Assembly (NCBI GenBank): GCA_022495995.1
Contig: JAFEMH010000078.1
Coordinates: 620,001 to 684,000, forward strand
Direction: 5' to 3'
DNA: 64,000 nucleotides
Source of the DNA: Adenophora triphylla var. japonica
Taxonomy: Eukaryota; Streptophyta; Magnoliopsida; Asterales; Campanulaceae
The translations under genes were made by a program, and so were the position numbers. The notes below the pieces were generated by a model. The model was not told the origin of the DNA and made no database searches. It saw nothing but the letters and a program-made list of their open reading frames with translations. Of the stretch, positions 24,239 through 38,459 are shown one piece after another; within the stretch, counting starts at the first letter, position 1, and the number at the start of each line of letters is the position of its first letter.

Positions 24239-24757
24239 CCTTCCTTATCAAGAGAATGTCTTGTGCAACCTATTTATAAAGTAATTACATACTTTTTCCC
24301 ACCTCGAGTTTGCACTAACTTTAGATCACAATTATTTGTGTGAGCTAACTCAAGAGGTGTCATGTTTCTTATTAATGAAGAAAATGATGACTTAGTCATT
24401 TTATCTTCCACGCAAATTTCACACTTGTCAGTTGAATCGAATTAATTCTTGATTCACTGACATCTTAATTGTGTTGAAATTTACATAACCTAATTTATCA
24501 TGCCATAAATTAGAACCTTTCAAAAAGTAAACATAAGAAACACTGAAGCTCTTTGCCTCTAGGCAAGGTACCCTTTACCGAGAAATTAATTTTTCTTGGT
24601 CAATACAGTTTTATCTGACTCAAAACATTTGTCTTTTTGGATCTGGATCATCATCATCCTCCTTTTCAGTTATCTGTCTTGGCAATCTGGACCATCATCC
24701 TCTTTCTCCTCGGCTTATTTTCCTTGACGAATTTGGATCATCATCCTCTTCCTCTTC

Positions 24758-27748
24758 TGTGAGCACCCCAACCCGGGACCTAACGCGTGTCCCGAGCTCG
24801 GGGAGCTCAAACTAAGAAAACCCATCTTAATTTTTAAAAACTTCTTTTATTTCATATTTAAAAGAAAACCAATTCTCAAATCTCCAAAATAAAATTAGCT
24901 GATAATATCTCCACTCGAAGAAATTTAAACAAATACTTCAATAACCATACTTGACTAATTACATTGAAACCCCCAAAATAACTTTGTTTACAAAAGAGTT
25001 TATGTACAACTTTTTAAAAGAGTAATACTTAATAAATACTTCCAAACAACCAATTCCTATACTTAACCTGACAAGCCCCAAAAGGAAAGGGGTGAGAATA
25101 AATCTCAATAAGCTATTATGAATGCAGCAAGATGCCAAACAAGATGCAACACATAGCATGGTAGCACGTAACACATTATGAAAGCGGTAAACACCTTACG
25201 TTACCTCATTTTACCTTTTCCGTCTGAACAATAAGTCGTACAACGTGGGAGTGAAACTCCTCTCTTTGGTGAACTGCCTCCAGCACATTCACCGCTTATA
25301 GGACTCATACTCCAGAGATCCATATAAGAAAATCAGATACTAAATCAGGGTATCCAACAATAATACCGCTATCTGTAAAGCTTTTGGCTTAATACAGAAG
25401 CATTCCCCCTAATCACCAAATCGCAGCGGTCTGTAAGGCTTTTGGCTCAATACAGTCACTAGCACACCCACTCTGTGGCCACAGAGGGGAGAGGTCACAG
25501 GTATGATGAACCTTCAATCACTTATAGAACAAATCAGTAATTGATTGAATTCCATCATACCCCTTTATCATGCATAACACGTTCAAGCACATAATAGATA
25601 CTTGAAATAAATCCACAAAAAGGGATAATAGTATAACAACATGGTAAAATATACTCATGTTACATCAATACCATAGTGCAACATTCATTTAATACACTAT
25701 GCATAATACCATCAATGAATATGAATTCAATTAAGGCAACAATATAACCACATAATCCACACCGCGATACAATATAATCAACGTGCCAGATAATCCACAA
25801 TTGGGATACAATATATCAATACACCAAATAATCCACACCGGAATACAATAAAATCAACATGTCAGATAATCCACAATTGGGATACAATACAACCATATAC
25901 CAAATAATCCATACTTGTGATACAACATAACCATACCAAATAATCCCCACTTGGGATACAATGCCACAATGTGATACATACACATTTTCAATTAGCTCAA
26001 TAGTGAAACCTATAGTTTCTACACTATTTCAAACTAATCCTCAAAGGTATGGAAGCAAGTAAGGTCACCATGTACCCCAAACCATTTCTACTAAGTCATT
26101 ATAAAACCTTGAAATATCTTAATAAAAGTTTAAGATCAAATTCCCAAGTTTGAACCCCTTCGAAGAATTTACGAATCAAGTTTATCATCCGTTTTCCGAA
26201 CAATATTTAAACTACTTCCACAATTCCATTTTGATCAATTAAGATGTCATCGTGTAGCCAAAGTATTCTACTTTAATCTAGGTTAAAGAGTTTTCCTTTT
26301 GGTTCTAGTTTGATTAGGTTTAAATAGCTCCAAGACAGTTCAATGTCACCAGGCCAGGGCACGACTCGTTACTTTCACATGGCACGACTCGTGCCTGAGG
26401 GCACGACTCGTGCCAATTTCCCTTAAGTTGATCAGAACGACTTGGCTATTCCTTCACGATTCGTTATCACGAGTTGGCCATGGGCACGACTCGTGCTTAG
26501 GGGCACGACTCGTGCCACGGCCAGAAACAGGTAGATGTAGCACTTTTCCTTAAGAATTCCCAAAAACCAAAACTAGTCCCAAGCTTCTTCTACTTTGTGA
26601 ACCTAAAAATGATTCCTTAACTTTATTAATTCCATTCTAAACCATTTAACCCCAATGTATCATATCCTAGATATAGATCATTTTCAATTGGTTTTCCACC
26701 CATTTTCTACCACATTTCAAGTTAACCCCTTTTTAAACTCACTCAACCCATTTCTTATACTCTTTATCACTTTCATGAACAACCACTTTATCCTAGTCAT
26801 TACTCCATTTCTCAATCCAAGAGAGTGTCCTAACACTTCAAATCACAATTATAACCACAATATTAACATCAAATTATTCATGATCATTTAATAGGAAGAA
26901 AGTCATAATAATTCACTTTTTAATTCTAGTAACTTAGCCAAACCCACATTAAATACTTACTCTTAAACCATTATCATCCCCAATTACTCTATACCACTCT
27001 TCTTTCAACTTAGATCACCAATTTACAACTTAAGATCAATTCTATCTCAAATAATATTATTCAAAATACCAAAAATCATCTTCTTTAAATAAGAGATTAA
27101 TTAACACATAAAGTGAGCAATATTTAGAAGGAAGTCATAATAACTTACTTAGTAAATATGAGATGGATTAAGGATCTTCTTAGCTTGATGTGTTCCTCTC
27201 TTCACCCCGAACACGGAAGTACGATCGAATTGCCAATTGGAGAGGAATTGCTTGCTCTAGGAACTTGGAAGTGAAGGTCTTCAAGAAGTAGTTTCCATGG
27301 GGAATTATGGGAGGAGTAAGAAGAAGATGATGGAGGAGGTGAATGAGAAGTGTAGGGGAAGTATGGGAGGAGTATGGGGGGTGTTGACTTAAGGAAAAGA
27401 AGTGAGGAATTTAAGGAGAGAAAAATGGCCCCCCATGACAAATCAATTAAAATCTTCCCATTTCTACACTCAAGCCCCTAATGTTTGAGAAATGAATTTA
27501 GACTCTTTTACTACCTTTCTCTACACAAGGAAAACCTACTACTCACATTTTATTTATTTTTTAATTACTATACTTCAATGAGATAATTTAATTTATTCCC
27601 TTTTTATCTCAAGGCTTTAGAACTATCTCTTAACTATATCAACTTAACATAAGCATTAAAGGTATAGAATAAGCATATAAAGTTAACATTAATATTAGAA
27701 GCATGTAATATGATACTAAAATTAGTGCCTAGGGTTAGGGTCGTTACA
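24758..27748 (-). mobile_element. LARD LTR, left copy
   Basis: 2991 bp; starts TGTGAGCACCCC and ends GTCGTTACA on the plus strand. It lacks a 73-bp segment present in the right copy near 30754-30830, at a short AAAAG repeat. It carries the GGGCACGACTCGTGCC word cluster at 26357-26516. Confidence 0.92.
26357..26516. repeat. CACGACTCGTG word cluster (left LARD LTR)
   Basis: Five near-identical words (GGGCACGACTCGTGCC or its truncation) lie within 160 bp, plus a diverged CACGATTCGT/ATCACGAGT pair. Each word is nearly palindromic. The same cluster occurs in the right LTR at 32099-32260. Confidence 0.85.
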
Positions 27749-30427
27749 CTCACTCCCCCTTAAAGAAAATTCGCCCCGAATTTTAAACTTGATTACCTTA
27801 ATGATCAATAACAAAGGTTACTTCCCCAAGCATTTTGAATTACAACCTTCAAACAGTTTCCTTAAAGTCATGATTCTTATATACATTCTCACAGCCCCAA
27901 ATATTCTAGAATTTAATTCCTGAATTTCAATTCTAATAACTCTCAACGGTTTTCCCACGTAAGTCAAATCCGCCAAATCATCATTAACTGAAGAACTCCA
28001 TACGTACGGAGGATCATACAATTATATTTTCCATACCAAGCTTCATACATTACTAATTCAATGCTAAACTAAAACTACTATCATACACAAACTCGCTAAG
28101 GTTATTTAAACTTCTCAAGTTGAAAGGAAGTCCATCACACAACCCACAACCTATTCTTCAAGAATCTAGATAGTCTTCTAATCTCTTCCTTTCAAGTAAC
28201 TAAATTCTTCAACTCTTAGGATCGGTAGCAATTCTAAAAGGGAGTCTCAAAAAGATAAGGTTCCTACTTAATTAACGAAAAACAATTGTAACCACTCTCG
28301 GGTAGGGGTGTAAGAAAATTCCACTTTATCTTAGTCACTTTCTCGAAGCATACGCTATTACTTTCCAATTTCTCATAATATCACAACCTGATTCTCCTTT
28401 AATACGCACTTAAGATTCACAAAGTCCTCGCATCCATCAGGTAAGGTAAGGATCGAACCTATAGTAAATCTATTTTCCATCTCTATCAATATGATTCATC
28501 CTTTGTACATCCTACACCATTTATATATTCTTTAATGTTAACTAAATCAATGATTTTACAATTCTCAAGAATTCCCTAAAAATTCCTTCGGTAGCACTTG
28601 CCAACCCAAAGATCACGGACTCAATCCTTGCAAGATCCATGGTAACATCCGAGTTTAAGACTATAAAACCCAAAATTTGGAATCCTCTCGATCCAACTCA
28701 CACTAGCTACAATTTGCATACAAGGACTCCTCACAAGGAATCATTAACCCAACTCTCAAATGATTTTCATGATCTTCCCGAAACTTTAATTAACAAAGAG
28801 ACCATCAATCCTAACTACCATAAAGCCATCAAACGAAGGATTAAAATTCTGATTATCATACTTAGAATCAACACATGAGATACCTTAATGGAAACACAAT
28901 TACCATCTAATCACAACTAGCACGAAAATTTTCCGGAAAGACTTCTTATGCTAGTCTAACACATACCAAATACTCTTCGCACTTTTAACCAAAATTTTTC
29001 CCCCTTTAACGCATATATAACAAGAATACCATGTAAATGTTTATCTATGTCAAATACCAATATAAGCAAATTAGGCTTAGAAAAGGAGACTCATTTATTA
29101 TGATAGTCTACTAATACACAACAACTACTTAACCATCCAGGTCAAGTATATTTCATAATTACACATCGGTAATCATACCAAATCAACTGGCAATACATGC
29201 CCAGCTATAACCACATCACCATCGTGGCAAACCAAAGGAAAATCGAGGTATCCTTTCATAAGAGCAGAATCCTCTAACAATAAAACAAAATCTCAAGTAA
29301 TGTATGTCACATATAAGCAAAATGTGATGCCAACATAGAGGATATGCAACAGGATCTATAAAATATGACCCCTACTTCTGAGACAGGGAATATACCTCTA
29401 GTAACCTCTGAGGGAGCTATCTCTCCTAGGCCCGAAACACATATTCAACCATAGGCCTTCACTTTACAACACCATTTTACCCTAGACAATATTGCTATTA
29501 CTAAATCTTTCTTCAAATCCTTTCATGATCATTATATCTTAACTAAAATGGATACATAATTCCCAATAACTTTGAATATCAACTTTACCACATTCATTCC
29601 AAAACACCATTACAATCACCATGTATATCACCTAATACATCATATACTATATATGACCACAATTCAACAACAACTACACCACTTAGTCAATTTTAAGCAT
29701 AAAGTTCTCAAATGATACCACATACCTTCTCCAAGTCCCATAACCTTATTACTCTATCTTCCCACATTAAATCATATCTTATTATCACTAGTTGCCATAT
29801 TCATTCACCCACTACTCAAGTTAATTTTATTATTTTTACACATCCCAAACCACCCAACAATACTCTCTCCACCATATATTAACCTTTATATTACTCTTTC
29901 AATTACCACCTATATTTGATCAAACCATCACTCTACTCATTTCCAAACCCCTTCCTCATTATTCTAACAACCAAACAAATTGTCAAACTTATCCAAAATC
30001 ATTTATACGGTAATAATAGCATTGTACAACACATATAACAACAACCTTACAACTTAGCCAACTTCATGAAAAGGAACCCTAAATAATACCACATACTTAA
30101 ATCATTTTTCTTAACATCAATACTATATCAAAACTTCACTATATCACATCTCAACTAATTTAACAAATTTCAACCCAAGTAAAATGCACCAACCCACCTG
30201 TAACATTTTCCATATTCAACCCAAAATAATTTGAATTCATTACTAAAATACCATGACTGTGTGGCTACACTTTAAACATCCTTCATTTTCTAGAACCTTT
30301 CGCTGGTCATCACTGTTTCCAGCCATTAGAACAAACTTCTGCACTAAACACTCGGCGTCAATTACCACACACTCCCCCTTAGTTTAGACATCTACCCTTG
30401 ACCTCTAAACTAAGCTCTGATACCAAC
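27749..30427 (-). other. LARD interior, no coding capacity
   Basis: About 2.7 kb of AT-rich sequence without a frame longer than 79 codons and without any recognised retrotransposon motif. Signals are confined to the ends: polypurine tract beside 27749, primer site beside 30427. A local inverted repeat CTTAGTTTAGA...CTCTAAACTAAG (30379-30413) lies immediately next to the primer site. Confidence 0.8.
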
Positions 30428-33400
30428 TGTGAGCACCCCAACCCGGGACCTAACGCGTGTCCCGAGCTCGGGGAGCTCAAACTAAGAAAACCCATCTTAA
30501 TTTTTAAAAACTTCTTTTATTTCATATTTAAAAGAAAATCAATTCTCAAATCTCCAAAATAAAATTAGCTGATAATATCTCCACTCGAAGAAATTTAAAC
30601 AAATACTTCAATAACCATACTTGACTAATTACATTGAAAATCCCAAAATAACTTTGTTTACAAAAGAGTTTATGTACAACTTTTTAAAAGAGTAATACTT
30701 AATAAATACTTCCAAACAACCAACTCTTATACTTAACCTGACAAGCCCCAAAAGCAACAGTCCACAATTTTATCCCCGGTCTCACTGGTTCAGGTCACCT
30801 GTCTCAGCACAATCTAAAGCAGTAAAAGGAAAGGGGTGAGAATAAATCTCAATAAGCTATTATGAATGCAGGAAGATGCCAAACAAGATGCAACACATAG
30901 CATGGTAGCACGTAACACATTATGAAAGCGGTAAACACCTTACATTACCTCATTTTACCTTTTCCGTCTGAACAATAAGTCGTACAACGTGGGAGTGAAA
31001 CTCCTCTCTTGGTGAATCGCTCCAAAGACATTCACCGCTTATAGGACTCATACTCCGAGAGATTCATATAAGAAAATCGGATACTAAATCGAGTATCCAA
31101 CAATAATACCGCTATCTCGTAAAGCTTTTGGCTTAATACGTAAGCATTCCCTAATCACCAAATCGCAGCGGTCTGTAAGGCTTTTGGCTCAATACAGTCG
31201 CTAGCACACCCACTCTGTGGCCACAGAGGGGAGAGGTCACAGGTATGATGAACCTTCAATCACTTATAGAACAAATCAGTAATTGATTGAATTCCATCAT
31301 ACCCCCTTATCATACATAACACGTTCAAGCACATAATAGATACTTGAAATAAATCCACAAAAAAGGGATAATAGTATAACAACATGGTAAAATATACTCA
31401 TGTTACATCAATACCATAGTGCAACATTCATTTAATACACTATGCATAATACCATCAATGAATATGAATTCAATTAAGGTAACAATATAACCACATAATC
31501 CACACCGGGATACAATATAATCAACGTGCCAGATAATCCACAATTGGGATACAATATATCAATACACCAAATAATCCACACCGGGATACAATAAAATCAA
31601 CATGTCAGATAATCCACAATTGAGATACAATACAACCATATACCAAATAATCCATACTTGTGATACAACATAACCATACCAAATAATCCCCACTTGGGAT
31701 ACAATGCCACAATGTGATACATACACATTTCCAATTAGCTCAATAGTGAAACCTATAGTTTCTACACTATTTCAAACTAATTCTCAAAGGTATGGAAGCA
31801 AGTAAGGTCACCATGTACCCTAAACCATTTCTACTAAGTCATTATAAAACCTTGAAATATCTTAATAAAAGTTTAAGATCAAATTCCCAAGTTTGAACCC
31901 CTTCGAAGAATTTACGAATCAAGTTTATTATCCGTTTTTCGAACAATATTTAAACTACTTCCACAATTCCATTTTGATCAATTAAGATGTCACCGTGTAG
32001 CCAAAGTATTCTACTTTAATCTAGGTTAAAGAGTTTTCCTTTTGGTTCTAGTTTGATTAGGTTTAAATAGCTCCAAGACAGTTCAATGTCACCAGGCCAG
32101 GGCACGACTCGTTACTTTCACATGGCACGACTCGTGCCTGAGGGCACGACTCGTGCCAATTTCCCTTAAGTTGATCAGAACGACTTGGCTATTCCTTTAC
32201 GATTCGTTATCACGAGTTGGCCATGGGCACGACTCGTGCTTAGGGGCACGACTCGTGCCACGGCCAGAAACAGGTAGATGTAGCACTTTTCCTTAAGAAT
32301 TCCCAAAAACCAAAACTAGTCCCAAGCTTCTTCTACTTTGTGAACCTAAAAATGATTCCTTAACTTTATTAATTCCATTCTAAACCATTTAACCCCAATG
32401 TATCATATCCTAGATATAGATCATTTCCAATTGGTTTTCCACCCATTTTCTACCACATTTCAAGTTAACCCCTTTTTAAACTCACTCAACCCATTTCTTA
32501 TACTCTTTATCACTTCCATGAACAACCACTTTATCCTAGTCATTACTCCATTTCTCAATCCAAGAGAGTGTCCTAACACTTCAAATCACAATTATAACCA
32601 CAATATTAACATCAAATTATTCATGATCATTTAATAGGAAGAAAGTCATAATAATTCACTTTTTAATTCTAGTAACTTAGCCAAACCCACATTAAATACT
32701 TACTCTTAAACCATTATCATCCCCAATTACTCTATACCACTCTTCTTTCAACTTAGATCACCAATTTACAACTTAAGATCAATTCTATCTCAAATAATAT
32801 TATTCAAAATACCAAAAATCATCTTCTTTAAACAAGAGATTAATTAACACATAAAGTGAGCAATATTTAGAAGGAAGTCATAATAACTTACTTAGTAAAT
32901 ATGAGATGAATTAAGGATCTTCTTAGCTTGATGTGTTCCTCTCTTCACCCCGAACACGGAAGTACGATCGGATTGCCAATTGAAGAGGAATTGCTTGCTC
33001 TAGGAACTTGGAAGTGAAGGTCTTCAAGAAGTAGTTTCCATGGGGAATTATGGGAGGAGTAAGAAGAAGATGATGGAGGAGGTGAATGAGAAGTGTAGGG
33101 GAAGTATGGAAGGAGTATGGGGGGTGTTGACTTAAGGAAAAGAAGTGAGGAATTTAAGGAGAGAAAAATGGCCCCCCATGACAAATCAATTAAAATCTTC
33201 CCATTTTTACACTCAAGCCCCTAATGTTTGAGAGATGAATTTAGACTCTTTTACTACCTTCCTCTACACAAGGAAAACCTACTACTCACATTTTATTTAT
33301 TTTTTAATTACTATACTTCAATGAGATAATTTAATTTATTCCCTTTTTATCTCAAGGCTTTAGAACTATCTCCTAACTATATCAACTTAACATAAATATT

Positions 33401-33491
33401 AAAGGTATAGAATAAGCATATAAAGTTAACATTAATATTAGAAGCATGTAATATGATACTAAAATTAGTGCCTAGGGTTAGGGTCGTTACA
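30428..33491 (-). mobile_element. LARD LTR, right copy (5' in element orientation)
   Basis: 3064 bp, same ends as the left copy, with few substitutions, so insertion is fairly recent. It holds the 73-bp segment missing from the left copy and the CACGACTCGTG cluster (32099-32260). Confidence 0.92.
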
Positions 33492-33797
33492 TCTTCGACT
33501 ATAAGCCTTGGCGAATTTTGATCATCATCCTCTTCCTCTTCGGTTATATGCCTAGGCGAATCTTGGTTATTCGATTATAAGATGCTCCATGTTGTCAACA
33601 ATTCTTTGAATCACTTCCGGGATTATTGTTGACCTTCTCGTTATCTTCTAGTTAAATTTCAATGCTCTTCTAGTTATCCTTCCTTGGAAACCGTCATTTT
33701 CCTCGTTAAGTCTCTAACGATAATGTCCTTCGGTTGTCCATCATCATTGGCTCATATTTGTCATAAAAACAAGAAAACGTCAATATCTTCTTGCGAT
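33492..33797 (-). pseudogene. Copia-array internal region A, right part
   Basis: Continuation of internal A beyond the LARD, ending at LTR 2. It includes units of the 45-bp acidic repeat and the leader segment CGCAAGAAGATATTG (minus strand, + 33781-33795), 2 nt from the LTR. Confidence 0.8.
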
Positions 33798-35176
33798 TGT
33801 TGGGAAAATTGTCTATTTGACAATAAATAAGGCTTTCTTGAATTTAACGAAATGACAAATAAATAATGAAGCATAACATAATTAACGGGGCAGGAAATAA
33901 AGATAAGCTAGAATGCAAAAATTAAAGCAAACCGAGTAATTAACGAAGTCGAGTCTTGTGTTGGACACAATCTCCGCAAGAAGATATTGCCCCGCACTGG
34001 TGCTAACGGTCTACGGCAATCTTCTCTCAAGATAAAACGACTTTACAGTCATTAATAGGAGCACTCCAAATTAATGACTTCGACGAACAAAATTCGTGTT
34101 TGACACTTCCAGACTTTGAAGAAGACTTATGCAACGAGATGCTTTATCTTCTAACAGATGATTTTAAGATTTCCGTTGAATTCTATGACTCAATCCATAA
34201 TTCAGTTAAATATCTAACTGAGTTAGTTAACTCTGTTAGATAAGTGATTCTCTACTTCTAGTGAGAGGAGAGATTGAACATGTGAAGTGAAGATTGAGTG
34301 AATGAATGAATTTGACAAACTAGTGGGGGTTATTTATAGTAGATGAAGAGTTAAGGTGTCTCTTGGGAATAGGCACAATTGGTGTCTGGTAGATTCTGGA
34401 CCGTTGGATCAGATCTAGATGGAGGGAGGAGATCTGTTGGATCGACCCAACAGCCTTGACCCGCCTATTTGAAAAGGCATGGGTCACACCCACCTTTTCA
34501 AGAACCATCACAACCTTTTACTCCAATCCGGATACTCCCTTTGCTGAACCCACTGGGCCTCGGCCCAATCCACCCCCAAGCGGCCCACTCGCCCAAGACC
34601 CAAACGGACCTAGCCCAATTACCATGAACCAGAACCGAACCACCTAAGCCGAACCCGCCTTGGACCGAATCGAACCATGAACCGAGCCAACTTTTGTCAA
34701 AAGTTTAAGGCTCCTAGCGACGATGCGAAGTGCGCCCTAAATCGCCCATTCCGCCCTTCGCGCGCTTCGCGGGTTGTGGGTCAATTTTAAGCTAGAACAA
34801 AACTAGCTCAATAGCCCACTTGGATGCATGGTTGCCCCAATGGTCCAACTAGGTTGGCCCAAGGAGATCAACTTGATGTCTCCTTCCTTGGATTGATCCA
34901 CTTATAAACTATCATTGCTTTACATCTTTAAGCAATGTGGGATAACTATTACATATCCCATAAACTCTTCATATACTCATTTCTTTTTGCATACTTTGAA
35001 CATTAATTTCTCATTCACCATTTATTGGTTTTGAGAAAGTAAATATATCAAATTAATCTACTCCAAATGTAGATTATTAATATGCAATCAATTTCCATTT
35101 TCCTAAAATGGAACCCAATGGAATTCTTGGTCAAAAATCGGTCAAACCTCACTTTTACAAAACCAAAATTCCAACA
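33798..35176 (-). mobile_element. Copia-array LTR 2 (shared)
   Basis: 1379 bp, TGTTGGGAAA...AATTCCAACA, between the two internals. It serves as 3' LTR of internal B and 5' LTR of internal A. The segment complementary to the leader lies at 33975-33989. Confidence 0.9.
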
Positions 35177-37132
35177 ATCCCCCACATGAATGACAAATTA
35201 ATGCATGCATGAATGCAGACTCGTCTGGAAGTTTCGGCAAACTATTATTGCATCGGGATAGGTAGCTTATGGCCTTGAACCTTCCCTAGTGAAATACTAT
35301 CGGATATACTAGCCATTTGGTAGCGAGACGCTTTGAACCAGTGACTGTATAGTGTATACCAAGACAATAGTACTCACACAATAACAGCTCTAACACGTTT
35401 TGTTCTCACGTTTTGTCCATTTCGGCCCTGGACCGTTCTTGATTCATAAGTGTTTAAATTTAGAAGCGGCCTTATTACTTCTCACTTATATAGGTGATCT
35501 CCCATAAATAGTATCCTGCTATACTCCACCACTTAGGTATAGGAATCATTAAAAGCTTTAAGCTTACCCTCACCACACGTCATCAGATGTTTTAGCACTT
35601 AGATGGCTTCTGAGAATGAGTTATAATAAGTTCTAAGCGCACATACTAGAATTTCCATAATTTAGTTGTCTCATTGAACCAAGGGCATGGGATCTCCAAT
35701 TCTCAAGGTTGAGTGTCCACTATGGATTTCTTTGTTTGTGTGGTTTTTTAACTTCATTCCCCTTACCAGACAATTTGATCTCCTATTCATACCCTTTGGT
35801 ATACGGATCCGTTTTTAACTTCACATGGCCAGTTGTGACAGTCTCATTTGAGATCAATTGTCTTATGGTAATATGTCAATGACCATTGTGTCTTTGACTT
35901 ACCACGATGTTCTACACCTTTTCCTATTTTCTCATTGTCGTCACAATGCCTTAGGTCATGTAGACACAAACTTATTCCACAAAGGAATATCTTCCAAGAC
36001 CATTTAGCTTTTATCTTTATCTAATGCTATCGACTCAGATTCCTTATTGAATCGAGTTGTTCATGTTGTCTTGAAAGTTTGACACCGCTTCTCCATTTAT
36101 TGTGAACACATTTTCACCTTGAAATTTATTTGTGTCTGATATTCAATTAGTATATCATTTTCATACTTATTGAATATCTCATTTATTGTATTCTGTAATC
36201 ACAAGAATATCTTTAAGTACTCCAAGTACTTTGACTATACTTAGTGATTTATTACAACTTTTAATTTAGACTTTTAGTCTCTCAAGAATGGTCAATCCTT
36301 TCGAGTGATCAAATTCTTCTATCGGTCAGTTTCTTCGAGTGGTTATCATCTCTGTACCGGTCCGACTTTCCAAGTATTCAGTATCTCTAAGTGGTTTGAC
36401 CTCCTTAGAGTCTATCTCTCAGGAATCTACCTTACAGAGATTATCTCTCAAGATTCTACCTTATAGATTCTATCTCTCAAGAATCTATCTGTTATTTCTC
36501 AAGAATTTAACTTATTCGAGAGTCTATCTTTGAGAATTTATCTAACTATTATGACTCTACCATTAAAGAGTCTATCATTTTAAGAATCTTTCTCTTCAGA
36601 TTCTATATCTCGAGAGTCTCGCTTTCGAGATCAATAATCTGCCTTTTCAGATTAACAATCCGTCTCAATAGAGTTTATTTCTCAAGATTGTTTTCCCTTT
36701 AGAAATCTATCTTTTGAAATTCTAACTCTCTTGACTACACTTCTTGAAAGTCTGCCTTAGGACTTTATCTTTCAAGAGTTTTTCGTTTATAGATTCATCT
36801 TTCAAATACTTCCTTTTAAGGACATATTTGCAACTCAAAGGTTCGCATTATGGAAGAAGATCAACCAACTTCCAAATGTATGATGAACTATTCATTTAAA
36901 TGTTAACAACATTATTTAACAGTTTTCATTTAATTTTCTACCATAGAAAATTAGGACCAAAAGACTAGCTTCTTTTGTCCACAAACTGTGTCTTAGTTCA
37001 TCTTACTATTAAGATAAATCTTTTACAGTTTTATAAGTTCTCTTCTTAAACTTATATTATTTCCTTTTTACTTCAAGGAAATATGATTTCAAGGAATACC
37101 AAATTCCTTGTCTTAGGCTTAAGTACTTCTAC

Positions 37133-37501
37133 TTAGCTCGTACCCCCACACTTGAAGTATTTATAAAACGTCTTACGATTATGCCATAATCTGTAATTAG
37201 TTTTATCAAATCCTTTCTTGGGTATCTCATTAAAATTGACAGTACAGCTTCCCCCCACAAATTTGGTTAAGCCAGAGCTTATTGCATTTATCATCTCTTT
37301 AGGGGTATGATTCTTGCATTTAGCTACTGCATTAGACTGAGTTGAATATGTTGCGATCGTTTGATGAATACTGCCGGAAACCTCACAAATATCCTCAAAC
37401 GGCGCCGCATATTCCCTCATTCTAGCTTTTCGAATCTTCTTTATATTAAGTTGATTCGTCAACTTCATTCTTATAAGTTTGGAAAGCCTCCAAGGCTTCA
37501 T
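37133..37501 (-). pseudogene. Copia integrase core remnant (copy B)
   Basis: Same 122-residue translation as 23870-24238. Identity of the two copies suggests the array arose after this coding decay, or by recent duplication. Confidence 0.85.
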
Positions 37502-38459
37502 CCTTCCTTATCAAGAGAATGTCTTGTGCAACCTATTTATAAAGTAATTAAATACTTTTTTCCACCTCGAGTTTGCACTAACTTTAGATCACAATTATTT
37601 GTGTGAGCTAACTCAAGAGGTGTCATGTTTCTTATTAATGAAGAAAATGATGACTTAGTCATTTTATCTTCCACGCAAATTTCACACTTGTCAGTTGAAT
37701 CGAATTAATTCTTGATTCACTGACATCTTAATTGTCTTGAAATTAACATAACCTAATTTATCATGCCATAAATTAGAACCTTTCAAAAAGTAAACATAAG
37801 AAACACCGAAGCTCTTTGCCTCTAGGCAAGGTACCCTTTACCGAGAAATCAATTTTTCTTGGTCAATACAGTTTTATCTGACTCAAAACATTTGTCTGAA
37901 TGTCTGGGACATGCAGCATATTAACGAGAGTCAGTTCTCTATCTGAAGTCATCTTCAGTACAACCCTTTCAAGTCCCACGACGCTGGAAGTGGTAGAGTT
38001 TCTCATTTACACCTTCCTTTCATTGAAAAGAGTGTATGATGAAAAGCTCTCTTTCTCAGCATATATATGGTGGGTAATTTCAGCTTCAGTGTCTATCCAC
38101 CATTCTCATGGGTTGACCTTCAACTTGTTAAGTTGGCTTCAAATCCCATTAATTCTCAATCAAGCCTATTCAACCTTTCATTGACGTTGGCTTTGATTCA
38201 TGTTGTCCATTTCCCTTCTTGGAATATGACAAACTTTTGCTACGTGATTGGTCTTACCACATCTTGTAACAATTCTTGGAGTTGGTTCCTTGAACCTTAT
38301 AGTCTGTTCCAAAGTGTTATACAACTCTTTGATTGTCCCCACGAGACAGTGCTCTTTGAACGGGCATCATTTGGTCCACTCAGTATGTACGTGCTACATA
38401 TGAGATTTTCATGATCCCATTTTTTTTCCGGCTATTTGTCTTCGCGAATTGGCTATTTG

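Larger units (their letters stand above)
22042..24757 (-). pseudogene. Copia-array internal region A, left part
   Basis: Degenerate copia interior. The integrase remnant is at 23870-24238. Relative to internal B it lacks about 130 bp near 22988 and about 563 bp near 24637. The second deletion has ATTTGTCT at both ends in the intact copy. It resumes beyond the LARD at 33492-33797. Confidence 0.8.
24758..33491 (-). mobile_element. LARD: large non-coding LTR retrotransposon
   Basis: Two about 3-kb LTRs flank a 2679-bp interior without any gag or pol homology. The target duplication TCTTC (24753-24757 and 33492-33496) is perfect, and the empty site is visible in internal B. A tRNA-Met-type primer site (GTTGGTATCAGAGC, minus strand) abuts the LTR at 30427, and a polypurine tract (TTTAAGGGGGAGTGAG) abuts the other LTR at 27749. 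The LTR start TGTAACGACC and the tract resemble Tekay/Del chromoviruses, which may supply its proteins in trans; that lineage link is inference. Confidence 0.9.

Noticed and set aside
26655..26891. 78-79-codon frames repeated in both LARD LTRs (also 27202-27441, 32398-32634, 32945-33184)
   Set aside because: They are LTR sequence duplicated with the element, of low complexity and without a known domain.
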